Assembly: GCF_030936135.1 (NCBI RefSeq)
Contig: NC_082597.1
Location: 75,374,495-75,438,494, forward strand
Source: Gavia stellata
Lineage: Eukaryota; Chordata; Aves; Gaviiformes; Gaviidae
Direction of reading: 5' to 3'
DNA: 64,000 nucleotides
Part shown: positions 37,201 to 44,993 of the stretch, in pieces
Layout: each line of letters begins with the position of its first letter
Position numbering within the stretch: the first letter of the stretch is position 1
Program-made: the position numbers and the translations under genes
Notes under the pieces: model-generated
The model's database searches: none
What the model was told of the DNA's origin: nothing
The model's input: only the letters and a program-made list of their open reading frames with translations

Positions 37201-40143
37201 TATCTACATACTGGCTGAACAATGGCATTCTGCCACTGACACACACAAACAAAAGACAATCGAATCAAATGTTTACTTTTTTAAAACATAGAAAATATGG
37301 AATGTAAACGGGTTTGGAGGGTGAGGCAATGTGAAAAGAGGAGGAGACACACCCTCTACCTGGGCATCTAATCTGGATGTTGCACATCAGAGAGCTGAAT
37401 CCCAAGTCCTCACGCCATCACTGGTGAGAGACAAGGGCTTACAAGGATTCAGTCAGGTAAGGTAAAATGACTAAAACAGTATGAGTTCCATCCGCAGTGT
37501 CAGCAAGAGACTATAATTGGGCAATATCACAGTGTAAATAAGCACTAAGGATCAAAGGCATCTATTAGGAATCCAATCCTTCTCTTCCGCAGAGAAATGG
37601 GTACAGAATGGTACCAAACCAGCACAGTAGCATAGTGCCCATCTTGCACAGGTGTAAATAAGGCAATAAGGAAAGAGGTCAAGTAAAGCTGTCAGGGACA
37701 ACAAAAGAGGACTTAAGTCCAGACAGCTGCAAATGAACACGATGGTATTATGAAGTCTTCCCACCCACTCCACCCAAGTGTTCCTAATAATTTGGTAAAT
37801 GCTGTTACAAGTAATCCAATTGACAGGGAACTTAGAAATAACCCAGGAGAACCTTCGCCATTCATCACAAAAAAGTGTGTTACAAGTACTGTTATTTCAC
37901 GTTTTGATTCTGACTAATATATTTTCAGATACAAATAATTTCTTGGAAAGCTATTCACTTTACAATACTTTACATGGCAATAAATATATACATAAATGTA
38001 ACTTTGAATACAAAGGTTATCACGAAGCTTGAACAAAAACAATGGTGAAAATTTAGTGCCAACAACAAACATACATCCATCAGAGTTAGCGTGAATCTTG
38101 TCACATTTGTTACCAAAGCATTTATTCGCAAAATTCTCCTAGAACAGAGTCAGTAAAAACCACAATTCTACCCATCAAGATTTCAGGGAAGAATCAGTTC
38201 CTTCCAGTTAAAAAAAAAAAAAAAAAGAAAATCTTTGATTACTTTTCTTCCAGTGTAAATGGAAAATCTGCTTGTTTCAATTACTTATAATCACTTTTTA
38301 GTCAACTTCTTTTCACATTCTTACGACTTAATATAGTAGTGACAAAATTGAGACGCACAGTTCTCCAAGGAATACATTTGAATGCATTCTTTCTGGGGGG
38401 GAGAGGTAGATAAATTCATTATCACTGAATTAAGAATAATCCACGGGACGAGTTTATGCAATCCAGTTTCCCGTGGACTTCTGTCTGTTGTCCCCCCCTA
38501 CCCATCATGTCCTGTGTCTGGCCTGCAGCTCAAAGCCAGGACACCGGCTCTCTGCCCAGACATCCGCTGCCAAGCAAAACGCACAGCAGCTGTGCTCGCC
38601 ACCTTCTCTCTAGTAGTTCTGCAGGAACACAACTCGGCCTCCTTGCAAAAGGCACATAAGCTTAGTGTCCCCGAGACGCCCGTTCCTCTTTCAAATTTGA
38701 TTGAGCCTGACCAACTGGCTCAGAAGAAATACAGCTAAAAAACCAAAATCACCCACCTTTTTCTTTTTAAAAAGCAAATTTGCATACAATTACAGTGTCA
38801 CAGCACCTTTATTATGACAGAACCTCTTAGAAATAATGTTTTGTAGACATTAAGTCCAGAAGTAACTGATGCTTACTTTAATTTCAGTATGAAGTGCTTT
38901 GCAATTTTACTCATATAATTTCCAAAATAACAGAATTATGCTGGCACACTATCTAAATGAACACTGCAAGTGTCAAAATGCTGTATGTGAACTAGAGCAC
39001 ATTTCTGCCTACCTACCTTTTTTTTCTTTTTTGGACCCTAGAAGATCGGAGAGGGGGGGAAAAAGGAAAGTGAGCATCAGAGAACAAAGTATCAAGTATA
39101 AAGGAATAATTAGAAAATACAACTGTTCTGTAAAATTAGATGAGATTAACTATTGAAAAACTATAATGACAATAATTTCAATATAGCAGAAAATTAACCA
39201 CTAACACATGACTCCAGACCATCATAATTTATCAGGCTAGATTACACTTATGGTTATAGAAATATATCTACTTATTCCCACTGTTAATAAACCAATGTAC
39301 ATCAAATGTGTCATTTAGTTCAAGACATAATTTAGTCAAAAATTTTTTCAGTGTTTTCTGTACTCATCAACTGATACTGTGTGCTACTCCCAGTAACACT
39401 AAATTACATCATGCGATGACCTAGAAAAACACAGAAACACTGCCACATGAATTTATATAACTTCAGTGTGATTAATGGCCCACATAAGAATATTCCTTGT
39501 GGGGTGGAGAAGGGGGAGGAAGGCGAAGAGGACAGGCTGCGCATGGGAACGCAAAGAAGTTTGTTACGCTAGAGGGATTCTGACAACGAAGTTCTAGTTA
39601 CCTCCAAGCTGGGTTTCACGCTAAGCGGCCACAGTAACAAACCGCAGCCCCAGGAGCTACATCGGGGCACTGCAGAAAAGCTGACATGCCCTTCAGGTGA
39701 TTTTTTCAATCTTAAATCTTTGTTTTCCATATACCAGTACCTCAGCAGCCCATGTGGAACGCTTCGGTCCAACCCTTACCCGCTTCACCACCTCATCAGC
39801 CTCTCAAGGCGCTGGTTACCGTTGCTCTTGCCTTCCCCCTTTACCTGCAGGAGCTCAAAGCCCTGCGGCTACACCGGCACCGGCAAACCGCCCCGGCCCA
39901 CCGCCCGGGCACAGGCCGCTGCCGCCCGCCCACAGCAGCGGCAGCTGAGGGCGCAGGTGCAGCTCCGCAGCCGTTCCCAGCAGGCCGCGCCCCCACCGCC
40001 AGCGCAGGCAGCTCGGTCACCCGGGCCGGGCAGCGGCAGCCCCGGCCCGCCGTGGTGCGGGCCCCCGGAACAAACCGCCGTAACGGGGAGACACCCCGGG
40101 CCTCCCGCCGCCGCCGCCGCCAACCCCGTCCCGCTCTCACCAT
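15927..40143 (-). CDS. DNAI7: DNAI7 (CASC1), axonemal dynein-associated protein; 16 coding exons, 719 aa
   Basis: Join on the minus strand: 40143-40141, 39037-39017, 35517-35436, 33939-33848, 32605-32504, 29596-29459, 27543-27397, 26223-26120, 24598-24316, 22151-22049, 20185-20019, 19047-18903, 18133-17919, 17668-17501, 17288-17175, 16202-15927. All phases agree; 2160 nt give 719 residues, close to the human length of about 716. Seen: Lys-rich start MGPKKKKK, a highly charged Glu/Lys/Arg/Gln helical region (about 16-100), the conserved CASC1 N-terminal region (about 101-260), an acidic low-complexity stretch (about 270-375), and the C-terminal region with WRTDGISN and [15 protein letters not shown]. 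Known: an axonemal dynein intermediate chain-like factor of motile cilia. It shares a promoter with ETFRF1 that carries an RFX X-box. Its 3' end meets that of IRAG2. Confidence 0.97.
17175..17288 (-). CDS. DNAI7: DNAI7 coding exon 15 (aa 591-628)
   Basis: Acceptor tgcattacag, donor TCAAG/gtttgt. Contains [13 protein letters not shown], as in human SSAFAFGWSKWNL. Phase 0 both ends. Confidence 0.97.
17501..17668 (-). CDS. DNAI7: DNAI7 coding exon 14 (aa 535-590)
   Basis: Acceptor ttgtacaacag, donor AAAAG/gtgggt. Contains [13 protein letters not shown] and [18 protein letters not shown] (human LKEAGLNIFPTRHSHFYV). Phase 0 both ends. Confidence 0.96.
17919..18133 (-). CDS. DNAI7: DNAI7 coding exon 13 (aa 463-534)
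   Basis: Acceptor ttgtaaag, donor TTAAG/gtaatg. Contains [14 protein letters not shown] and [18 protein letters not shown], the most conserved block of the C-terminal region. Phase 1 in, phase 0 out. Confidence 0.98.
18903..19047 (-). CDS. DNAI7: DNAI7 coding exon 12 (aa 415-462)
   Basis: Acceptor atgccaaag, donor TGCAG/gtgcaa. Contains [20 protein letters not shown] and [11 protein letters not shown]. The reading frame stays open into the intron, but family alignment ends the exon at 18903. Phase 1 out. Confidence 0.94.
20019..20185 (-). CDS. DNAI7: DNAI7 coding exon 11 (aa 359-414)
   Basis: Acceptor tatattttag, donor GGAG/gtaagt. Contains [18 protein letters not shown], as in human TLGGVYHLDILELPPQC. 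Phase 1 in, phase 0 out. Confidence 0.96.
22049..22151 (-). CDS. DNAI7: DNAI7 coding exon 10, acidic linker (aa 325-358)
   Basis: Acceptor tttatatag, donor CAAG/gtattt. Glu-rich: [18 protein letters not shown]. Low-complexity region, poorly conserved in the family. Phase 0 in, phase 1 out. Confidence 0.88.
23475..23867 (-). mobile_element. CR1 non-LTR retrotransposon fragment, 3' end
   Basis: The minus strand carries the CR1 ORF2 C-terminal remnant (23756-23565: [20 protein letters not shown] then [20 protein letters not shown]) followed by the typical 3' UTR and tail, seen on plus as aatcacagaatcagtaagg. 5'-truncated. Lies in the DNAI7 intron between exons 9 and 10, in the same orientation as the gene. 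The open part shows limited decay. Confidence 0.93.
24316..24598 (-). CDS. DNAI7: DNAI7 coding exon 9, largest exon (aa 230-324)
   Basis: Acceptor gttatttacag, donor AAAG/gtaggt, with a second GT four bases on. Contains [16 protein letters not shown] (human IAVRLLHTHYDHVS), then an acidic segment with [20 protein letters not shown]. Phase 2 in, phase 0 out. Confidence 0.95.
25495..25552 (+). mobile_element. CR1 3' tail fragment
   Basis: Short piece reading ttggacttgatgatctta through ttttccaacc to gattctatgattt, the hallmark 3' end of CR1. In the DNAI7 intron between exons 8 and 9, antisense to the gene. Confidence 0.85.
25887..25910. repeat. AT microsatellite
   Basis: Alternating AT followed by ACACAT in a DNAI7 intron. 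Confidence 0.85.
26120..26223 (-). CDS. DNAI7: DNAI7 coding exon 8 (aa 196-229)
   Basis: Acceptor tctttgtag. Contains [19 protein letters not shown]. The frame into exon 9 requires the donor AAG/gtatag (26119); a better-looking donor AAA/gtaagg five bases earlier would shift the frame. Phase 2 out. Confidence 0.93.
26556..26578. repeat. Poly-A run (23)
   Basis: Homopolymer in the DNAI7 intron between exons 7 and 8; no adjacent retroelement recognised. Confidence 0.9.
27397..27543 (-). CDS. DNAI7: DNAI7 coding exon 7 (aa 147-195)
   Basis: Acceptor gtcttctag, donor TTAAA/gtaagg. Contains LLLLDTPP and [17 protein letters not shown], as in human IIQYQESILQLQELLH. Phase 0 both ends. Confidence 0.97.
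29459..29596 (-). CDS. DNAI7: DNAI7 coding exon 6 (aa 101-146)
   Basis: Acceptor ttttctgtag, donor TAAAT/gtaagt. Contains [15 protein letters not shown], the conserved W-HY--CDGSPDP motif. Phase 0 both ends. Confidence 0.97.
31080..31690 (+). mobile_element. Old CR1 copy, ORF2 C-terminus to 3' UTR
   Basis: Diverged CR1: agaggagggacattaagatgg, ctggagaggac, aggttgcccagagatactgt, atccccatccttacaaat and agaagtcccttctaacatg match successive CR1 landmarks. No intact reading frame. In the DNAI7 intron between exons 5 and 6, antisense to the gene. Confidence 0.8.
32504..32605 (-). CDS. DNAI7: DNAI7 coding exon 5 (aa 67-100)
   Basis: Acceptor taaaaacag, donor CAAAG/gtaagc. Contains [17 protein letters not shown], equivalent to human ERRNEELEELYLLERCF. 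Phase 0 both ends. Confidence 0.94.
32619..32634. repeat. TA microsatellite
   Basis: Short TA run 14 bases upstream (in gene sense) of the DNAI7 exon 5 acceptor. Confidence 0.8.
33210..33232. repeat. AC/AT microsatellite
   Basis: acacacacac then alternating AT, in the DNAI7 intron between exons 4 and 5. Confidence 0.85.
33848..33939 (-). CDS. DNAI7: DNAI7 coding exon 4 (aa 36-66)
   Basis: Acceptor caatcttcag, donor CACAA/gttagt. Charged helix containing [19 protein letters not shown]. Phase 1 in, phase 0 out. Confidence 0.93.
35436..35517 (-). CDS. DNAI7: DNAI7 coding exon 3 (aa 9-35)
   Basis: Reads [20 protein letters not shown], like human SGSKKKKVTKAERLKLLQEEE. Acceptor aacatgaag is modest; an in-frame ATG (35523-35521) lies just upstream and could serve as an alternative start. 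Donor GAAG/gtactg; phase 1 out. Confidence 0.92.
35594..35652 (+). mobile_element. CR1 3' tail fragment, second copy
   Basis: Nearly the same 58-bp piece as at 25495-25552, starting at the same point of the element (ttacagttggacttgatg), with a few changes (ttgtatgattt end). In DNAI7 intron 2. Confidence 0.8.
36860..36902. repeat. Poly-A followed by AAAG microsatellite
   Basis: Twenty A, then about four to five AAAG units and more A. Confidence 0.9.
39017..39037 (-). CDS. DNAI7: DNAI7 21-nt microexon (aa 2-8)
   Basis: Acceptor cttctag, donor AAAG/gtaggt on the minus strand. Seven codons, GPKKKKK, purine-only after the first Pro codon. Phase 0 on both sides, so skipping keeps frame. Confidence 0.85.
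40141..40143 (-). CDS. DNAI7: DNAI7 start codon, last three bases of exon 1
   Basis: GCC-ATG is followed at once by the donor gtgaga (40140 downward), so exon 1 contributes only the initiator Met. This phase 0 join to the 21-nt exon gives MGPKKKKK, matching the human start MGPKAKK. Confidence 0.85.
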
Positions 40144-40163
40144 GGCGCCACTGCCGCCGCCGC

Positions 40164-40177
40164 GTTGCTTAGGCGAC
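40164..40177 (-). promoter_or_regulatory. RFX X-box motif
   Basis: Minus-strand sequence GTCGCC-TA-AGCAAC fits the X-box consensus GTNRCC-N(0-3)-RGYAAC at every defined position. It lies 21 bases upstream of the DNAI7 ATG, so it may be within the 5' UTR or core promoter. RFX factors drive motile-cilia genes. Confidence 0.7.
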
Positions 40178-40206
40178 CAGCCCCTTCTGCCACGCGCCCG
40201 CCGCCG

Positions 40207-40211
40207 CCAAT
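40207..40211 (+). promoter_or_regulatory. CCAAT box
   Basis: CCAAT in the plus-strand context gccgccaatcgcg between the two divergent transcription units; a likely NF-Y site shared by both. Confidence 0.5.
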
Positions 40212-40299
40212 CGCGTCCTCCCTCCCACCGCCCCGCCCCTAGGCGCAGCCGTGCTGCCGCCCGCCCCCGGCCGGCCGGGAGAAGGGCGGTGCCTCCCGT

Positions 40300-40358
40300 T
40301 ACGGCTTTGCCGTACAGCGGCGCCGGCGGGGTTTACGGCGCGGCGCGGCGCGGAGCTG
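40300..40358 (+). other. ETFRF1: Inferred untranslated exon 1 of ETFRF1
   Basis: The 3' edge is a good donor, GAGCTG/gtgaga, in the CpG island. The 5' edge is arbitrary because the transcription start cannot be read from sequence. Confidence 0.4.
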
Positions 40359-41255
40359 GTGAGACGCTGACCTTCTCCTCTCCCCCCGCCCCGCGGGCCC
40401 CGGCCGGGGAGGGGAAGGAAGGGGGGTCGTGTGGGAGGGGAGTCGTCTGTGAGTGAGCGCCGGAGGTACAAGGCAGGGCGACGGGCACCGGCCCCCGTAG
40501 GCAAAGCAGGGGCAGGCGGCAGCCCGAGGGGACGGCCCCCGGCCCCGCCGGGCCTCCAGGCCAGCGGGTCCCCGCAGCGCCAGGAGAGCCGGACTTGATT
40601 CCAGTTGCTTTTATTTACAAAAATAAAAATGGGTTTACTTCGTGACTAAGGCATTACTTTTTTTTTTTTTACGTTACGTTTTGCCAGTATGCGCTGGCCT
40701 CAATTCGTAACGCACTTAAACGATTTTTAAAAAGCAAAATTTACGGACGCCAAAGTTGCAAGAATTCCTACAGTTTTATTTTATATGTATTTACCGCTGT
40801 ATGTATACGTGCGCATATGTATATAGGTATAAATGTGTCTGTAGCAAAGCAGAGCCGAAGAAGCTGCCGGGCTGGCAGCCAGGTGGAAAACCGTGAGCTC
40901 GCAGGACAGCAGCCCATGGGCAGCACAGAGAGAAACAAGGGCTGCAGGAGTTGAAAGGTTCCGGAGGTTTCTTGTTCTGTGTTTGAGGTGAGGACAGATG
41001 GAAGGGGAGAAGAGAAAGAGAAGCTAAATGGAAACAAAAAGAAGCCAAAAGCCAAAGAGACAGAGAGCAGAAAATAACAGCGTTAGAGCAAACAGGGCTC
41101 AGTCAGATAACGGAGTCTGGTTAGAAACTGCGCAGTTCCTATGGAGGATGAGGCTGGGATTTACCAACTCCCATGGAAGGCTAACGTCAAACTGGTTATT
41201 CTTCAGGTAAAAAAAAAAAATCAGAGGAGAATAAAGAGTTCACTGAAATGTGAGA

Positions 41256-41300
41256 ATGGCCAATTCTTTAAGAGGTGAAGTGTTGAATCTATACAAAAAT
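41256..41300 (+). CDS. ETFRF1: ETFRF1 first coding exon (aa 1-15)
   Basis: ATG to donor AAAAT/gtaagt, phase 0. The exon's 5' edge is unsettled: acceptor ttattcttcag (exon from 41207) or a later AG near 41234. Confidence 0.93.
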
Positions 41301-41617
41301 GTAAGTGTCTTAAATGCCACAAGCACTTTCCTTAACTTGACAAAACCCTTTCACTGCACACTCGATCTATTAAAAAAAAATCTTTTTTTTTTTTCTTCAA
41401 GCTGCTGTACCTTGGAAGGGAGTATCCCAAAGGAGCAGACTACTTTAGAAGCCGTTTGAAAGCAGCTTTTCTAAAAAATAAGGATGTGCAAGATCCTGAA
41501 AAAATTAAGCAACTAATTGCACGAGGAGAGTTTGTTATAAAAGAGTTGGAGGCACTGTACTTTCTCAGAAAATACAGAGCTCTGAAACAGCGCTACTACA
41601 GTGATGACAATCAGTAA
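41256..41617 (+). CDS. ETFRF1: ETFRF1 (LYRM5), electron transfer flavoprotein regulatory factor 1; 86 aa in two coding exons
   Basis: Join 41256-41300, 41402-41617: 15 plus 71 codons and TAA. The protein opens [15 protein letters not shown] and continues [15 protein letters not shown], then [19 protein letters not shown] and ends QRYYSDDNQ. It is a LYR-family protein (short helical, LYK near the N-terminus), close to the human length of about 88-90. Known role: a mitochondrial matrix factor that binds the ETF dimer and promotes FAD loss, dampening electron transfer to the respiratory chain. The codon two before the ATG is GTG, so the extra N-terminal Met I recall from human is absent. An untranslated exon 1 lies in the CpG island, with donor GCTG/gtgaga at 40359. 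Confidence 0.97.
41402..41617 (+). CDS. ETFRF1: ETFRF1 second coding exon (aa 16-86)
   Basis: Acceptor is a long T tract ending cttcaag; preceded by a run of nine A. The exon carries most of the LYR-family helical bundle and the TAA at 41615-41617. Confidence 0.97.
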   Translation: MLYLGREYPKGADYFRSRLKAAFLKNKDVQDPEKIKQLIARGEFVIKELEALYFLRKYRALKQRYYSDDNQ

Positions 41618-41659
41618 CTGGTGCTAATGACTTTGCATGTAACGATACAAGTCCATAAA

Positions 41660-41672
41660 AATAAACAATAAA
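41660..41672 (+). promoter_or_regulatory. ETFRF1: ETFRF1 polyadenylation signals
   Basis: Two AATAAA hexamers (41660-41665 and 41667-41672) begin 43 and 50 bases after the stop codon, giving a short 3' UTR ending near 41690. Confidence 0.75.
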
Positions 41673-41699
41673 AGAGCTGTAACCTCAGAAGAAATTAAA

Positions 41700-42850
41700 C
41701 GTAAATCCTTCCAACCCATCTAAAGTACAAATGAGGACTTTGCTTCCCCGTAAGTAGTCGCTTGAAGGATTTGGGTTTTGTATTATATGGGTTATAGGTT
41801 TTTCTCAACTACTTTTGACCTCCTTGAACTAAAACTTTATGTCTAAAAACAATTTTGCAGGAAGTAGTGGTAATAAGATTCTGTTCTGCTTCACTTTGAT
41901 ATGGATGTTGAACAGATACCTGCTCTTACATTTACCCAATAGCTGTGTGTTTGAACGCTGATTCAAGGCGCTACACTTCTCTTGTTACCTGGAAGATTAA
42001 TCTGGTTTTGAAAGTCTTCCACATTTAATGATTCATTTTCACCGTAAATGAGCACCTTCTCAAAAGTAAGTTCTTAAAAGGTTTTGACTACATCTGCCCC
42101 ACGTGCAAGAGTCCCGCTGGTAGGCTGGCGGAGGTGCTGTGTTACAGAGAACGCTACAGGGTCAGGAAGGGGGTGAATTGTAACATCAGCGGTCTAAGCA
42201 CTGAAGACAATTCCTGCTAGTACTGATTTCTGATGTTGTGTAACTGCTATAGCAGGAATATAGAACTTGAGCCTTTCCCCTGGAAGAGAAGTTTGACTAT
42301 GGATGTTTGCTCCATGGCTAACTCTGTAGACCTTGGCTCGACTGGCACAAACTTGTGCCAGAACTGATACACTGCACATACCAGGGTTAGTTGGTGTTTC
42401 TGCCCAACCCCCCCAAGAACTAAATGACACTGGAGATAGAACAGAAATAATCTTTGAAATATAGGTACGTACGTAATCACTGCAGTACAACTGTTGGCAA
42501 TAGCAAGTCTTCGCACATGTTAATTCCAGAATAGAATTTTTAAAAAGGATGGGAAATTAGGCAGCGCAGTACCTTGTGATGAAACGTATGTGCTTCAGTT
42601 TCCAGCACCACAGTGTTTTGAGAAAGTCCTTCCGTATCAACTTAACTCCTCTACAATATGTTGTCATTAAACCTATTCTGAACAAATACCTCTATATACA
42701 AAATTTAACCTACCCTTTGTGACAGACAACAAGCCTACAGCTTTGTGACAGACAACGAGAAGTACAAGAAATAAACCGAGAACAACTGCCAAACACACGC
42801 AATTCAGAGTTGAGGCACTGAAATTCTTGGAGAGAAAAAGCAAACTGGGA
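41700..42850. other. Intergenic spacer between ETFRF1 and KRAS 3' ends
   Basis: Tail-to-tail spacer of about 1.2 kb. No gene or interspersed repeat recognised, except a 16-bp direct repeat, ctttgtgacagacaac, at 42715-42730 and 42741-42756. Confidence 0.6.
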
Positions 42851-42872
42851 CAGCAACTCACAATAACTATTT

Positions 42873-42878
42873 TTTATT
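42873..42878 (-). promoter_or_regulatory. KRAS: KRAS polyadenylation signal AATAAA
   Basis: TTTATT on the plus strand. It is the most distal AATAAA I see before the ETFRF1 gene, fitting a long 3' UTR as in other vertebrates. Confidence 0.65.
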
Positions 42879-44945
42879 ACATTACAATAAATAGGAGCAG
42901 TACAGTTTGACAAAAAAAATGACAAATTCCAGATCACCTCACAGCACATACTCCTAAAAACATTAAAAATTTAAAAACAAACAGTGGTCTTTTTTTTTCT
43001 TTTTTTAACTTAATGTCTGGTATGACCAACATTCCTAGGTCACGCAACCAAATGATGGAAAAACTGGATCACACTGCATATGTTCCACATCAAATAAAGC
43101 ACAATGTACAAAATGTGCATGTTTCAGTTTACACTATACAAAAATAGTTAAAATACATTCCAGGTAAACATATTACATTAAGAAGTCGTTCTAGTAAGAA
43201 GTTGGCACTCAAGAGGAAAAAGCAGAAGTATTTTCAACATGAAAACACAAGACAGTGGAATAAAGAAATGTTAGGAAAGATTTACCATCTATGTAGCTTT
43301 ATGTAAACTTGAGACAAAATGATTTCTTTACAGGTTGATGGTCTTTGAAGGTAATAATTGTATTGCTTCATAGTATAGACAAGCAGAAGATTGTGTGTCA
43401 GTATTGACCCATTACAGAGATTCTGTTATTCTAACAAAATCTATACAGTGAAACTTTTAAGTTAGCAAAAATTTTAGGGTAATGAGACTGGTCAGAAGAA
43501 TTCAATTCTTAATTCATAAAGTTGTTTACCAGAGTTACATAAAGCTACTGTAAGAAGGTGTTACTCCCTGACACATGGCAATTTAATGCATTAACGCAGT
43601 AAGTGATTCACATGTTCATTTAGTAGTTGCTATCAGAACAGACAGCATCCAGGTGTGTTCTTTGAAAGCATTTCAAATAGGGAAAGAGAATAATTATAAG
43701 ATCAACTTGTGCAAGCTGCAATCCAACATGCTTCACAAAATCTCAACAAATATTAAGACAAAACTGCACAACAGTGGCAAGGATGTGTATTTGTTTTTAA
43801 AAAAAAAAGGGCTAATCTAAATAGATTTTGTACTAATTTAATTAGATGGGTAGCTACAGGTCACATTTACTGAAAAGAAGTACTATTTTGTATATAGCTT
43901 TATATTAAAGCTATATAAATCCATATTTGATGATTAAGACATTTCAGCTAAAATTTGTCCTAACAGTTTTTAGTTAAATTAACATAAGAATTTTAGACCA
44001 GCCCTAATTTTACATGCAGTGTGACTCAGTTACCAAAAATCTTCAAGTAATCTTAAGATTACTTCCATTTGCTCAAGGTACACTATCCACTTTTGCTACA
44101 TTCTTCATATATAATCAAGAGTGTCTAAAATATGCAAATAACTGTCTCCAAAATGTTTTAACCTTGAAAGTTATAAAATGTTTTGCAATGTTAAGAATCT
44201 GTTCTTATTCCTTATTGGTCCTTATGATACAATATTAGGTTCTCCTATTACTGTTTTTCAGAATATTTCATAATCTAAAGTATATTTCACATAGAAGCTG
44301 AAAGGAGGGGAGAGGGTCTGGATTTTGGTGGAGGGTGGGGAATGGCGGGGCGCAGGCAGGGAAAGGCATTATTTCTCTCAGCCACATTGAAATTAAAGAA
44401 CACACAGCAATCCAGACAGCGTATGTTTCCTGCCAGCTTTGCAGCTCTCCACCTACAAGAGTCACTGTGGAGTTAGTATTTCATAGAAGCAAAAGAATAC
44501 TTCTCTCATGCAGTCGCACCTTTGACATCATATAAATGGTCAAAGTTACACAGGTATATAAAAATTGTACTATGTAAAATTTCCACATCATTGTATACCT
44601 AAGGTATACCTTAGGTTAGGACAATGCCACTATTCCCTGTTCCAAACTTTACAGTGTCCTGAACTATCCTACTTCAACGTCTTGTGGGTTTGGGTTTTTT
44701 TGAGTACACCAGAGTCACATTTTCAAATTTTACTCTGCAGCTGAGTTAGTTAGGTACTATAAAGATGTGTACCTTCAGGAACCCAGGCCCCAATAAAACA
44801 CTCAAACAATGCAACACTTACAGTAAGACAACAGGAACTGGCAACACTGGAATTACTGGCTCTTACTTTAGTGCAGAAGAACTAGACTACTGCAGTACCA
44901 AAAATGAAAGCTTCTGCAAAAATTCTGCCTTAATTCCATTCAGGG

Positions 44946-44993
44946 AAGGGGCGGGGGGGGGGGGGGGGGGGGGGGCGGGCGGGCGGGGCGGGA
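44946..44993. repeat. G tract in the KRAS 3' UTR
   Basis: Includes a run of 23 G (44953-44975) followed by cgggcgggcggggcggg. The transcript therefore carries the C-rich complement; the G strand is the template. Confidence 0.9.

Larger units (their letters stand above)
35518..39016 (-). other. DNAI7: DNAI7 intron 2
   Basis: 3.5 kb. Contains a CR1 tail (35594-35652), an A/AAAG repeat (36860-36902) and a poly-A run (38209-38226). No other exon supported. Confidence 0.7.
39830..40600. promoter_or_regulatory. CpG-island bidirectional promoter of DNAI7 and ETFRF1
   Basis: A sharply GC- and CpG-rich block in an otherwise AT-rich window. The DNAI7 start codon (40143, minus) and the inferred ETFRF1 exon 1 (ending 40358, plus) diverge within about 215 bp. 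It contains a CCAAT box (40207-40211) and an X-box (40164-40177); no TATA box is seen. Both genes are probably driven from here. Confidence 0.85.

Noticed and set aside
38738-38780. A-rich segment on the minus strand resembling a Lys-rich DNAI7 exon
   Set aside because: No polypyrimidine tract or convincing acceptor, and the DNAI7 frame is complete without it.
39752-40456. Long open frame (234 codons) on the plus strand
   Set aside because: It lies in the CpG island, where GC-rich sequence has few stops; composition is Ala/Pro/Arg low complexity and it crosses the DNAI7 start region.
41250-41255. GTG as a possible earlier ETFRF1 start
   Set aside because: Animal mRNAs rarely start at GTG, and the next codon but one is an ATG that matches the family N-terminus.
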